Source: CALMEC01 sp031366605 (GTDB lineage: Bacteria; Actinomycetota; Thermoleophilia; Miltoncostaeales; Miltoncostaeaceae). From it: a DNA stretch of 64,000 bases. The position numbers were made by a program, and so were the translations under genes. The notes below the pieces were generated by a model. It had not been told where the DNA came from, ran no database searches, and worked only from the letters and a program-made list of their open reading frames with translations. This document shows, in pieces, positions 22,463 through 31,067 of this stretch (the stretch's first letter is position 1; every line of letters begins with the position of its first letter). Where the stretch lies: the NCBI GenBank assembly GCA_031366605.1, contig JANLOO010000027.1:14431-78430 (forward strand), read 5' to 3'.

Positions 22463-24196
22463 TCAGTAGGGCGAGACCTTGGGGCTGACGCTGTCGTCGG
22501 CGGCAGCCGGTGAGCCGTCGGCTGTGGTCGGACGTCGGCGGACCCGGCGCTTGGAGGCGGTCGCCGTGTCATCGTCCGGGACGGTTGCCTCGGCGACCGG
22601 CGGTGCGTCTGCGGCATCGGCCTTCTTGGCACGTGGCCGGCGCTTGGGTTTGGCGGACTCGTCCTCGTCCGCTGCGGCCGGTGTCTCGACGACCGGCGCT
22701 GTCACTGCGTCCTCAGCGGGCTTCTTGGCACGCGTACGGCGCTTCGGCGCAGGGGCCTCGTCGTCGGTCGCGGGCGCCTCGGCGGCCGGTGTCTCGACAG
22801 CGGGTTCTGCCACTGCGTCGTCGGTCTTCTTGGCACGCGTGCGGCGTTTGGGAGCGGGAGCCTCGTCCTCGGCATCCTCAGCCGGGACGTCGGCAACAGG
22901 TGCTTCAGGCTCCGTGATCGTGCCCAACACCGTTCCACGTCGCACGCGACGGCGTCCCGCCGCGGGCGTGGCGTCGCCGGCGGGTGCCGCACCGGATGCG
23001 TCCTCGGCGGCTGCCGCAGCCGCTTCGTCGGCCTCCTCGTCAGCTGCGAGGTCGTCGGATGTGGGCTCGGCAACCGTCGACAGCGAGCGGCGCCGGCGGC
23101 GTGAGCCGCGCGTCGGCACGTCCTCGACTGCATCGGACGCCTCGACCAGGTCGGGGAGCTCCTCGTCCAGGTCATCAGCGGCGAGCACGTCCTCATAGGT
23201 GATCGGCTGGTCGAGTGGGGGCAATGCGGCCTTCTCGCGCGGTCGCACGGGAACCTCGAACTCGAACACCTCGGCGTCGGTTGCCGAGTCCGGTTCGGCG
23301 ACGGTTTCGGACTCGGTCCTGGGTCCGTTTCCGCCGGCCGTGTCAGCGGACTCGCCACCGCGGCGGCGGCGGCGGCGGGGGGGACGGCTTTCCCTGAGTT
23401 CGACGGGTCGCTCTTCGCTGACCGACGGCCAGTCGGAGGCGGGCGCGGCGTCTGCCAGCTCGACCGCGAACGTCCCGCTGCGCGAGTCGCGCTGCAACCT
23501 GACGACACCCTTGGACTGTGCGTCCTCCAAGAACTTGGAAAACGTCGAGAAGCCGATCTCGCCTTCGTCGAACGCGGGGTCGCGGCGACGCATGGAGTCC
23601 TTGACCGCACTCGCCTGCGGGTGCTCATCGCCTTCGCGCTGGCGGGCCATCAGCGTCTCGCGAAGCAGTGAGAGCGCATCCGGCCGCACGCCCCCGCCGC
23701 TGGTGTGCTGGTGGGGCAACGCCTTGCTTGCGAGGCTGTCGTAGAAGAAGAACTCGTCACAGTTCGCGATCAAGAGCGGGCTGGCCGACGATGCATCACG
23801 GCCGACGCCGATGACGCGCTTGTTGAGCTCCCGGAGCTTGCCGACGAGCGGCGTGAAGTCGCTGTCGCCCGAGACGATGACGAAGTTGTCGACGTGCTGG
23901 CGGCTGTAGGCGATCTCCATCGCATCCACGGCCATCTTGATGTCGGCACGGTTCTTGGCGCCTTCGCGGGCGGACGGCATCTCAATCAGCTCGAGGCCTG
24001 CGTTCATCAGCTCCTGACGGGCGTCGCGGTAGCGGCTCCAGTCGGCGTAGGCCCGTTTGACGACAACGCGGCCCTTCTCGGCCAGGCGGTTCATCACGAG
24101 GTGGATGTCGAACTCCCCCCGGTTGCGCGCACCTGGTCGTGCCATGTTCTCGATGTCGACCAGCACAGCGAGTGCGTGCTCGGACGCATTGTGCAT
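22463..24196 (-). CDS. NYN-domain nuclease with LOTUS-like domain and basic repeat tail
   Basis: A 577-aa protein. Residues 8-155 are a NYN/LabA (PIN-like) ribonuclease domain: VLVDIENMA, NRADIKMAVDAME and VIVSGDSDFTPLVGKLRE supply the acidic metal ligands. Residues 185-255 resemble an OST-HTH/LOTUS RNA-binding domain (GEIGFSTFSKFLEDAQSKGVV). The remaining 320 residues are disordered, acidic Ala/Pro/Glu spacers alternating with basic blocks (PKRRTRAKK twice, PKRRPRAKK, SKRRVRRR). It likely binds and processes RNA. ATG at 24196 has GGAGGAG upstream. Confidence 0.88.
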   Translation of the reverse strand: MHNASEHALAVLVDIENMARPGARNRGEFDIHLVMNRLAEKGRVVVKRAYADWSRYRDARQELMNAGLELIEMPSAREGAKNRADIKMAVDAMEIAYSRQHVDNFVIVSGDSDFTPLVGKLRELNKRVIGVGRDASSASPLLIANCDEFFFYDSLASKALPHQHTSGGGVRPDALSLLRETLMARQREGDEHPQASAVKDSMRRRDPAFDEGEIGFSTFSKFLEDAQSKGVVRLQRDSRSGTFAVELADAAPASDWPSVSEERPVELRESRPPRRRRRRGGESADTAGGNGPRTESETVAEPDSATDAEVFEFEVPVRPREKAALPPLDQPITYEDVLAADDLDEELPDLVEASDAVEDVPTRGSRRRRRSLSTVAEPTSDDLAADEEADEAAAAAAEDASGAAPAGDATPAAGRRRVRRGTVLGTITEPEAPVADVPAEDAEDEAPAPKRRTRAKKTDDAVAEPAVETPAAEAPATDDEAPAPKRRTRAKKPAEDAVTAPVVETPAAADEDESAKPKRRPRAKKADAADAPPVAEATVPDDDTATASKRRVRRRPTTADGSPAAADDSVSPKVSPY

Positions 24197-24346
24197 TGAA
24201 ACTCCTCCGATACTCAGGTCGCCCGCAGGCGACGATCATGCGGCAAGTGCCGTGATGCGCCCGCCCGCAGGCAGACGCAGCGAGCATCGTAGCAGGACGG
24301 CGGAGAGGTGCTTTAGAAACCTCATAAAAATGCCGATAACCTTACT

Positions 24347-24457
24347 ATGGGAACTGAGGAAGGTACTGATAACAGGACGCGGGATCGCTTTCGCTTCGTG
24401 ATCGGCTCGGTACTGGGGCTGGCGGGGCTCATCGTCCTGTCCTTCACCGGAAGCTGA
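24347..24457 (+). CDS. Possible 36-aa single-helix membrane peptide
   Basis: A short frame with charged N-terminus MGTEEGTDNRTRDRFR followed by the hydrophobic VIGSVLGLAGLIVLSFTGS. The layout (charged N-terminus, one helix, short tail) is typical of real small membrane proteins. AT-rich DNA with GATAAC lies just upstream, in an otherwise GC-rich area. It lies 213 bp before the citrate synthase gene. No homology is claimed. Confidence 0.4.
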   Translation: MGTEEGTDNRTRDRFRFVIGSVLGLAGLIVLSFTGS

Positions 24458-24670
24458 GGCCTGCGCACGGGCTACGTCGCCTCGGCCCTTGCGGCGCATC
24501 ACGCTGCTTCCGTCGGCGCGCACGTCGCACGTGTGCGTTCCGGGTTCGACACCTGTCCGAGTTGAACCCGTCCGGCCCGCGACAACGAACGCCGCGCCCC
24601 GGTAGACTGACGTGAGCCCGACCCGGGGGGAACGGGGCCTCCGGGCGTACCACGGACAAAAGGACGATGC

Positions 24671-26017
<1,347 letters not shown>

Positions 26018-26122
26018 CGCTGTTGCCGAACACCGGCGACCCAGCGCGGTCGCCGGTGCCGGGTCCTCTTTTCAGACGTCATGAGGTGGATGCGGTGGCA
26101 GCCGACCGGGTAGGCTGTACGT

Positions 26123-26386
26123 ATGTCTGAGACCAATGATGACCTTCGCAAAGCGCTCAAAGAGATCGGGCAGGAGATCGTCAAGCTGCTCGAGCGAGCC
26201 GGCGGCATGGCGCGGGAGACCGCGGGCGATGTGACCCGCTGGGCGGGCAACGCGGTTGGGCACGATTCGGGTGGCGGCTCCGCGCTCGACCAAATCGAAC
26301 GGCTCGGTGTGTTGCGCGACAAGGGGTTTGTGAGCGACGAGGAGTTCCAGGCCAAGAAGGCTGAGCTGCTCAAGAAGATCGCGTGA
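26123..26386 (+). CDS. SHOCT-domain protein
   Basis: An 87-aa protein with an N-terminal amphipathic helix (DDLRKALKEIGQEIVKLLER) and a C-terminal SHOCT motif (IERLGVLRDKGFVSDEEFQAKKAELLKKI), a short oligomerisation module found on many bacterial proteins. TAGGCT is 6 nt before the ATG, consistent with a leaderless transcript. The next gene overlaps its stop (GTGA), so they form a two-gene operon of unknown role. Confidence 0.82.
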   Translation: MSETNDDLRKALKEIGQEIVKLLERAGGMARETAGDVTRWAGNAVGHDSGGGSALDQIERLGVLRDKGFVSDEEFQAKKAELLKKIA

Positions 26387-26739
26387 CCGAGGGCGATGCC
26401 TGGGAGGCGTTCATCGTCGAGGTCGAGCCGCACGTCTCGCCCGAGTGGGCGCGCAACGCGCGTTCCCACGGTACGCAGCCGTGGATCCGTCTGATCGCGA
26501 TGGTGGACGTTCATCACCAGATGACGTCGCCGCAGATCGTCGAAAAGATCGCGATGACGCTCGCCGACCTGGCAGGCGACCGTCAGGCTGAGGTTGCCGG
26601 CTGGAACGCGATCCAGGACGCAGCCCGCGACAAGCGCCGCGCGATGGTTGACCGCGTTGTCGAGGTCGCGCCCGAGGTGTTGCCCGAGGACCTGGTCGGC
26701 CTGTTCGCCCGGTCGCTCACGCCCGTCTTCAACGTGTAG
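26383..26739 (+). CDS. Hypothetical protein coupled to the SHOCT gene
   Basis: A 118-aa, mainly helical, acidic soluble protein with no recognised domain. GTG 26383 overlaps the SHOCT stop by 4 bp. Visible segments include WEAFIVEVEPHVSPEWARNA and DKRRAMVDRVVEVAPEVLP. There is no signal peptide or transmembrane helix. It converges on sixA. Confidence 0.7.
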   Translation: MTEGDAWEAFIVEVEPHVSPEWARNARSHGTQPWIRLIAMVDVHHQMTSPQIVEKIAMTLADLAGDRQAEVAGWNAIQDAARDKRRAMVDRVVEVAPEVLPEDLVGLFARSLTPVFNV

Positions 26740-26751
26740 ACACTGCCGGGC

Positions 26752-27237
26752 TCAGGCCCCGAGCCGGCGGAGGGCCGAGGGGGGGTAGAGCGCGACCAGG
26801 TGGCCGGCGTGTTCACGCAGTACCGGCAGCTCGATCAGCGCGAGCGCGCCTTTCTTGAACTCGATCCAGCCGCCGCCGACGAGGTCGGCGGCGACGGTGC
26901 TCATGTCCGGCTGGTGGCCACAGACGAGCACGGCCTCCGCCTCGGGGTACTCGAGCAGCACGTTGATCAAACCGTGGACATGGAGTCCCGGTCGAAGGGT
27001 CTGCGCGACACGCGGCGGCACCCTCAACACGCCGCCCACGATCTCGGCCGTCTGGACACAACGGACCAACGGGCTGCAGACGACGGCTTGGAACTCCAGG
27101 TCAAGGCGGGCGATCCCGGTCGCAGCGACCTCCATACGGCGGCGACCCTCGTCGGTCAGCTCACGGGGTTCGTCGCGAAACTCGGTCTCGGGTCCGGCGT
27201 CGTGCGCGATGCCGTGACGAAGGAGCCCGAGCCGCAT
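26752..27237 (-). CDS. sixA: SixA-type phosphohistidine phosphatase
   Basis: A 161-aa histidine phosphatase. The RHG catalytic motif is in MRLGLLRHGIA; CSPLVRCVQTAEIV carries the second Arg; the second His is in VCGHQPDMS. In Escherichia coli SixA dephosphorylates phospho-His on phosphotransfer proteins; the substrate here is unknown. The ATG at 27237 is chosen over 27276 because the RHG motif belongs near residue 8. Confidence 0.9.
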   Translation of the reverse strand: MRLGLLRHGIAHDAGPETEFRDEPRELTDEGRRRMEVAATGIARLDLEFQAVVCSPLVRCVQTAEIVGGVLRVPPRVAQTLRPGLHVHGLINVLLEYPEAEAVLVCGHQPDMSTVAADLVGGGWIEFKKGALALIELPVLREHAGHLVALYPPSALRRLGA

Positions 27238-27308
27238 CAGTTGCGACGGTCGCAGGTCATTCGCGAACTGTTGCACAGTGGCCAGCTGCTGACACCGGCC
27301 ATCTCATT

Positions 27309-27419
27309 TTGATCGGGCTGATGTTCCTGGGCCGGGTGGGTCCTCTGACGCCGGCGGTCGCGCTGGTTCTGCGCGAGCATGGGCAACGGTTCCGGTACCC
27401 GAGCAAAGGCCACTCGTTG
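27309..27419 (+). pseudogene. Relic of a TrkH/KtrB potassium transporter (C-terminal end)
   Basis: About 37 codons match only the extreme C-terminus of a TrkH/KtrB subunit: LIGLMFLGRVGPLTPAVALV then LREHGQRFRYPSKG. No start and no preceding helices exist; upstream is the sixA promoter. The trkA relic follows in the next frame, which preserves the usual ktrB-ktrA order. Confidence 0.7.
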
Positions 27420-27906
27420 GTGAGGCAAGGGAGAGATCCTCGTCATCGGCCTCGGGGCGAGCGACTTCGAGACGGCGGTGGTGGCGATTGGGACCGATGT
27501 CGAAGCCGGCATCCTCGCCACGTACATCCTGGTCGACCTCAAAATCCCGCGGATATGGGCCAAGGCGATCACCCGATCGCACGGCGCGATCCTGGAACGC
27601 GTCGGCGCCCACCGCGTGGTCTTCGCCGAGCGCGACATGGGCATCCGCGTCGCGCACACCTTGCCGGACGCACGATCGACGACCTACCTACCGAGAACCC
27701 GCATTTTGCGCTCGTCGAGACCACCGTGCCCAAAGAGGTTGCAGGCACGAGGCTCGCCAAGGCCGAGATCCGCAGCAGGTAGGGTTTGACCGTGGTGTGC
27801 GTCAAGCAGGGCAACGGGCCATTTACGTACACGACGCCCGAGACCATGCTTCGCGAGGGTGACGGGTTGGTCGTCGCCGGGGAGCCACGCAAGGCCGAAG
27901 AGTTCG
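27420..27906 (+). pseudogene. Decayed TrkA/KtrA regulatory subunit gene
   Basis: TrkA-N remnants occur in one frame: EILVIGLG is followed directly by SDFETAVVAIGTDVEAGILA, so about 60 residues of the NAD-binding domain are missing. The frame continues to RVVFAERDMGIRVAHTL, then shifts near 27665-27690 to ENPHFALVETTVPKEVAGT. An in-frame TAG at 27780-27782 stands where family members usually have Tyr, and the tail LREGDGLVVAGEP continues to about 27906. It has at least one deletion, two frame changes and one nonsense codon. Confidence 0.82.
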
Positions 27907-27939
27907 CGTCGCTCGGACAACCGATGAGGGAGGGGTGCT

Positions 27940-28719
27940 GTGACCGGACTGCTTGACGGCAAGACCGCGTTGATCGTGGGCGTCGCCAACAAACGGAGCA
28001 TCGCGTGGGCCATCGCCGAGCAACTCTCTGCGGCGGGCGCGCGCTGCGCGTTCACGTTTCAAAGTGAGCGCCTCGAGGCCGATGTGCGCAAGCTGGCCGC
28101 GACGCTGCCGAATCCCGGACCGATTCTGCCTCTCGACGTGCAGGACGACGCGCAGCTGGATGCGGCTGTGGACGGTGCCGCCGCGGGGCTTGGTGGCCTC
28201 GACATCCTGGTCCACGCGGTCGCGTACGCCCGTGCCGAAGACCTGAGCGGGCGGTTCGTCGACACCGACAAAGAGGGTTTTGAGCTGGCGCTCGACATCT
28301 CGGCCTACTCGCTGTCGGCGCTCGCCCGCCGGGCGGAACCCCACATGACAGCCCGTGGCGGTGGCTCCATCATGGCGCTCAGCTACATCGCGGCTGAGCG
28401 AGCGGTGCCCGGGTACAACGTGATGGGGGTCGCCAAGTCGACCCTCGAGTCGATCATGCGGTATCTGGCCTGGGACCTGGGCGAATCGGCGATTCGGGTC
28501 AACGCGATCTCGGCCGGTCCGGTGCGTACGCTTGCCGCGCGGTCGATCCCGGGGTTCATGGACATGGCCGACAAGGCCGCAGCGCGCTCACCGCTCCGCC
28601 GGTCGATCACCGCCCAGGAGGTCGCAGGCGCGGCCCTCTTCCTGGCATCGCCGTTGTCGAGCGGGGTCACCGGGCACGTTCTGTACGTCGATGCGGGGTA
28701 CCACGCAATCGGGTTGTGA
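27940..28719 (+). CDS. fabI: Enoyl-[acyl-carrier-protein] reductase (FabI)
   Basis: A 259-aa short-chain dehydrogenase-type enoyl-ACP reductase for the last step of fatty acid elongation. GKTALIVGVANKRSIAWAIA is the FabI cofactor loop; YNVMGVAKS holds the catalytic Tyr and Lys; NAISAGPVRTLAA follows. GTG 27940 follows a GGGAGGGG ribosome site that lies in the trkA relic. The usual FabI Tyr before the catalytic pair is in LSYIAAERAVPGYN. Likely target of FabI-type inhibitors, by family. Confidence 0.95.
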   Translation: MTGLLDGKTALIVGVANKRSIAWAIAEQLSAAGARCAFTFQSERLEADVRKLAATLPNPGPILPLDVQDDAQLDAAVDGAAAGLGGLDILVHAVAYARAEDLSGRFVDTDKEGFELALDISAYSLSALARRAEPHMTARGGGSIMALSYIAAERAVPGYNVMGVAKSTLESIMRYLAWDLGESAIRVNAISAGPVRTLAARSIPGFMDMADKAAARSPLRRSITAQEVAGAALFLASPLSSGVTGHVLYVDAGYHAIGL

Positions 28720-28723
28720 CCGA

Positions 28724-29353
28724 GTGCAGCAGGTCGTGCGCATCGGCGTGGTGGCCGACACCCATGTGGGCGAATGGGTGGCGGAGCTTCCGCGATCGGT
28801 GCTCCATGCGTTGGCCGGCGTCGACGTGATCTTGCACGCGGGCGACATCACCGAGCTGGCCGTACTCGACCGGCTCGGTCAGATTGCCCAGGTCACGGCG
28901 GTGCAGGGAGACCACGATCGCGCCGCCGGCATCCGGCTTCCGCTTTGCCGAGTCGTCGACGTGGCCGGAGCGCGCATCGGGCTGACCCACGGGCGCAGGG
29001 GACGGTGGATCGAGCTGGCCGCCGCGGCCGCGTCGCTCGTCATGGGCCGCCCGGTGCTCTTGGGCTTCCACCGTGCGCTTCGGCGTCGGTTCGGGGCGGT
29101 CGACGCCATCGTGTTCGGGCACCTGCACCTGCCCTGCAACCGCAGCATCGGCGGGGTGTTGTTCTTCAGCCCAGGTGCCGTCCACAACGCCGAACGGGCT
29201 GCGGGATTCGCGGCCGGCGGCTTTGCGGCACGCCGCTACCTGCGGTTTCGTCAGTCGCTGCCGGCCCACGTCGGTGCTTCGGCCGTTGGCATCATCGACG
29301 TCCGACCGACCGGGCTCGAGGCCCGGATCGTGTCGGTCGACGTGGACGGGTGA
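28724..29353 (+). CDS. YfcE/MJ0936-like metallophosphoesterase
   Basis: About 209 aa of calcineurin-like fold. Metal-ligand motifs are ADTHVG, HAGDIT, QGDHD (where GNHD/GNCD is usual) and GHLHLP. GTG 28724 gives the domain right at the N-terminus; GTG 28736 is also possible. It follows fabI by 4 bp and should be on the same transcript. Substrates of this family are cyclic or small phosphodiesters; none can be named here. Confidence 0.85.
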   Translation: MQQVVRIGVVADTHVGEWVAELPRSVLHALAGVDVILHAGDITELAVLDRLGQIAQVTAVQGDHDRAAGIRLPLCRVVDVAGARIGLTHGRRGRWIELAAAAASLVMGRPVLLGFHRALRRRFGAVDAIVFGHLHLPCNRSIGGVLFFSPGAVHNAERAAGFAAGGFAARRYLRFRQSLPAHVGASAVGIIDVRPTGLEARIVSVDVDG

Positions 29354-29363
29354 GGCGTCGCCG

Positions 29364-29552
29364 TCAAACGTCGATCGACAGTGCTCCGACGGGACATGCG
29401 CGGCACAGGCGTTGCGCGCGGTCCTCGTCCATCTCGTCGATGAGCATGCGTGCGCACCCTGTGTCGTCGATCTCGATGGCCGCCGCATCGATGGCGACAC
29501 ATTCTCCTGAACCGATGCAGCTGTCGACATCGACGATTACGCGAACACTCAT
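29364..29552 (-). CDS. Small [3Fe-4S]-type ferredoxin
   Basis: A 62-aa electron carrier. Cluster cysteines are C12 and C18 (CIGSGEC) and C53 in CRACPVGAL, the CX5C...CP pattern of ferredoxins serving cytochromes P450; C50 and C33 are additional. ATG 29552 overlaps the reductase stop (ATGA). Together they form a NAD(P)H-to-ferredoxin electron chain whose terminal oxygenase is not in the window. Confidence 0.9.
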   Translation of the reverse strand: MSVRVIVDVDSCIGSGECVAIDAAAIEIDDTGCARMLIDEMDEDRAQRLCRACPVGALSIDV

Positions 29553-30703
29553 GGATGCGTTCCTTTGCGGAGGAGTGGTGGGCTCGCCAGTAGCGCGCGG
29601 GCCTCGGCGAGTCGAGCGGGGGCGTTGAGAAAGAGTACGGCGGCAACCCGGCCGTCGTCGTCGCGCCCGACGGACAGACCGTCCTCGTCGCGCCATTCGG
29701 CGACGGCTGACGCCAGTCCGACCTGTTGGATGCGCAAGGGGCCGATGTCGCTGAAGTAGTAGGGGTCACGGGCATACGGTTCGTTGGATCCCATGACGCT
29801 GTCGGCGGCGTGCCGACCGCTGTGCAGCGCGTGATCCCAGTGCGGGATGCTGATGCGCCCAAAGCGGGGATGCGGAAATGTGATGCAGTCGCCGCACGCC
29901 CACAGGTTGTCGTATCCCAGGACGCGGAGCGCCTCGTCGACTGGGATCATCAGCGCGCTACCGTCGGGCGCGAGGGCGGCCGGCAGGCTCGTCCGAAACC
30001 CGGCGGCGGTGACGACCACGTCGGCGACCAACGTTCCATGAGTCGACGTCTGGACGACCACCGTGTCGCCGTCGCGTGTGGCGCGGTCGATGCGGCAATC
30101 GCCCAGGAACGTGACCTCCAGTGCATCGAGTGTGGCGAGCGCTGCGTCAGTCACGCTCGGCTGGAAGCGCGCGAGCGGTCGGTCGACCATGTCCACGAGC
30201 GTGACCTGGTGTCCCATGACGGCGAGCGTCGCGGCGGTCTCGGTCCCGATCAGCCCCGCGCCGATCACGATGACCCGTCGCGCAGGTTCGGCGACGCCGG
30301 CGCACAGGGCGAGCAACCCGTCTGCGGTGGCGTTTTGGTGGGCCAGGGTGTCGATTCCGGGGACGGGCGGGAACGGGTAGGCGAACCCGGTGGCCCACAC
30401 GAGCTGCGCCGCATCGAGTTCGAGGGGCTCGCCGCCATTCGTTGGTGTCACGGTCAACCGCCGGGTGTCCAGATCGGTGTCGGTGACCCGGCCATCGATG
30501 TGGCGGATCCCGGCTGCTGCGAGCTTGTCGCCGTCGGCGAGGTAGGGGACCCGGCCCGTCCTGATCGCGCGCTTCGAAAGCGGTGGTCGATCGTGTGGCA
30601 GGCCCGGGCCGATCATCGTGACGTCGACCTCGTTCTCGGCGAGCCGTGCCGCGCACGCAAATCCGGAGACCCCGTTGCCGACGATGATGACTGGCTGGCT
30701 CAC
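29549..30703 (-). CDS. FAD-dependent ferredoxin reductase
   Basis: A 384-aa pyridine-nucleotide-disulfide-fold reductase. FAD-binding VIIVGNGVSGFACAARLA, NAD-binding VIVIGAGLIGTETAATLA, and a second FAD contact LWACGDCITF are visible. It resembles rubredoxin/ferredoxin reductases of P450 and dioxygenase systems. GTG 30703 is chosen because the dinucleotide fold starts right after it; the GTG at 30739 adds an unrelated 12 residues. The overlap with the ferredoxin gene makes the partnership near certain. Confidence 0.9.
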   Translation of the reverse strand: MSQPVIIVGNGVSGFACAARLAENEVDVTMIGPGLPHDRPPLSKRAIRTGRVPYLADGDKLAAAGIRHIDGRVTDTDLDTRRLTVTPTNGGEPLELDAAQLVWATGFAYPFPPVPGIDTLAHQNATADGLLALCAGVAEPARRVIVIGAGLIGTETAATLAVMGHQVTLVDMVDRPLARFQPSVTDAALATLDALEVTFLGDCRIDRATRDGDTVVVQTSTHGTLVADVVVTAAGFRTSLPAALAPDGSALMIPVDEALRVLGYDNLWACGDCITFPHPRFGRISIPHWDHALHSGRHAADSVMGSNEPYARDPYYFSDIGPLRIQQVGLASAVAEWRDEDGLSVGRDDDGRVAAVLFLNAPARLAEARALLASPPLLRKGTHP

Positions 30704-30769
30704 CAACCGATCATCGCAGAGTGACGGGTTTGCCCCCACTCACCATGTCGTGGGTGTTCACACGTTCCC

Positions 30770-30786
30770 CGAGCCCACGGGGCTCG
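30770..30786 (-). terminator. Hairpin downstream of tRNA-Asp
   Basis: CGAGCCC pairs with GGGCTCG around a 3-nt loop about 120 nt past the tRNA-Asp 3' end and before the reductase start on the same strand. It could end the tRNA transcript. No U run. Confidence 0.35.
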
Positions 30787-30903
30787 TCGAGGTCTACGAC
30801 CCGACCGCAAGAGCTGCGGAGACCTTGCCTGCGGAGACCTCGGTCACTTGAGGGGCCATCCGACCAATCGGATCGCCCGATTCGGGCATGTGAAGAGGTG
30901 AAG

Positions 30904-30978
30904 CGGGAGCGACGGGACTCGAACCCGCGGCCTTCGGATTGACAGTCCGATGCTCTAACCAAACTGAGCTACGCCCCC
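30904..30978 (-). tRNA. tRNA-Asp (GTC)
   Basis: Full cloverleaf on the minus strand: acceptor GGGGGCG with CGCTCCC, D arm GTAGCTCAGTTTGGTTAGAGC, anticodon arm ATCGGACTGTCAATCCGA (anticodon GTC), T arm CGCGGGTTCGAGTCCCG. CCA is not encoded. It follows tRNA-Val by 17 bp in the same direction. Confidence 0.95.
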
Positions 30979-30995
30979 TGGGGATGCACGTGTCA

Positions 30996-31067
30996 TGGGC
31001 GGTGACAGATTTGAACTGCCGGCCCCCTGCTTGTAAGGCAGGTGCTCTACCGCTGAGCTAACCGCCC
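30996..31067 (-). tRNA. tRNA-Val (TAC)
   Basis: Full cloverleaf: acceptor GGGCGGT with ACCGCCC, D arm TAGCTCAGCGGTAGAGC, anticodon arm CCTGCCTTACAAGCAGG (anticodon TAC), T arm with GTTCAAATC. CCA is not encoded. Its first 10 bases are also the last codons and stop of the antiporter gene, so the two are probably on one transcript that needs RNase P processing. Confidence 0.95.

Noticed and set aside
22540..23120. Direct repeats that could be mistaken for a repeat array or CRISPR
   Set aside because: They are in-frame coding repeats for the basic KRR.RAKK blocks of the NYN protein, of unequal spacing and not palindromic.
27237..27659. 140-codon minus-strand frame over the trk relic
   Set aside because: No motif; the plus strand shows TrkH/TrkA homology in three pieces.
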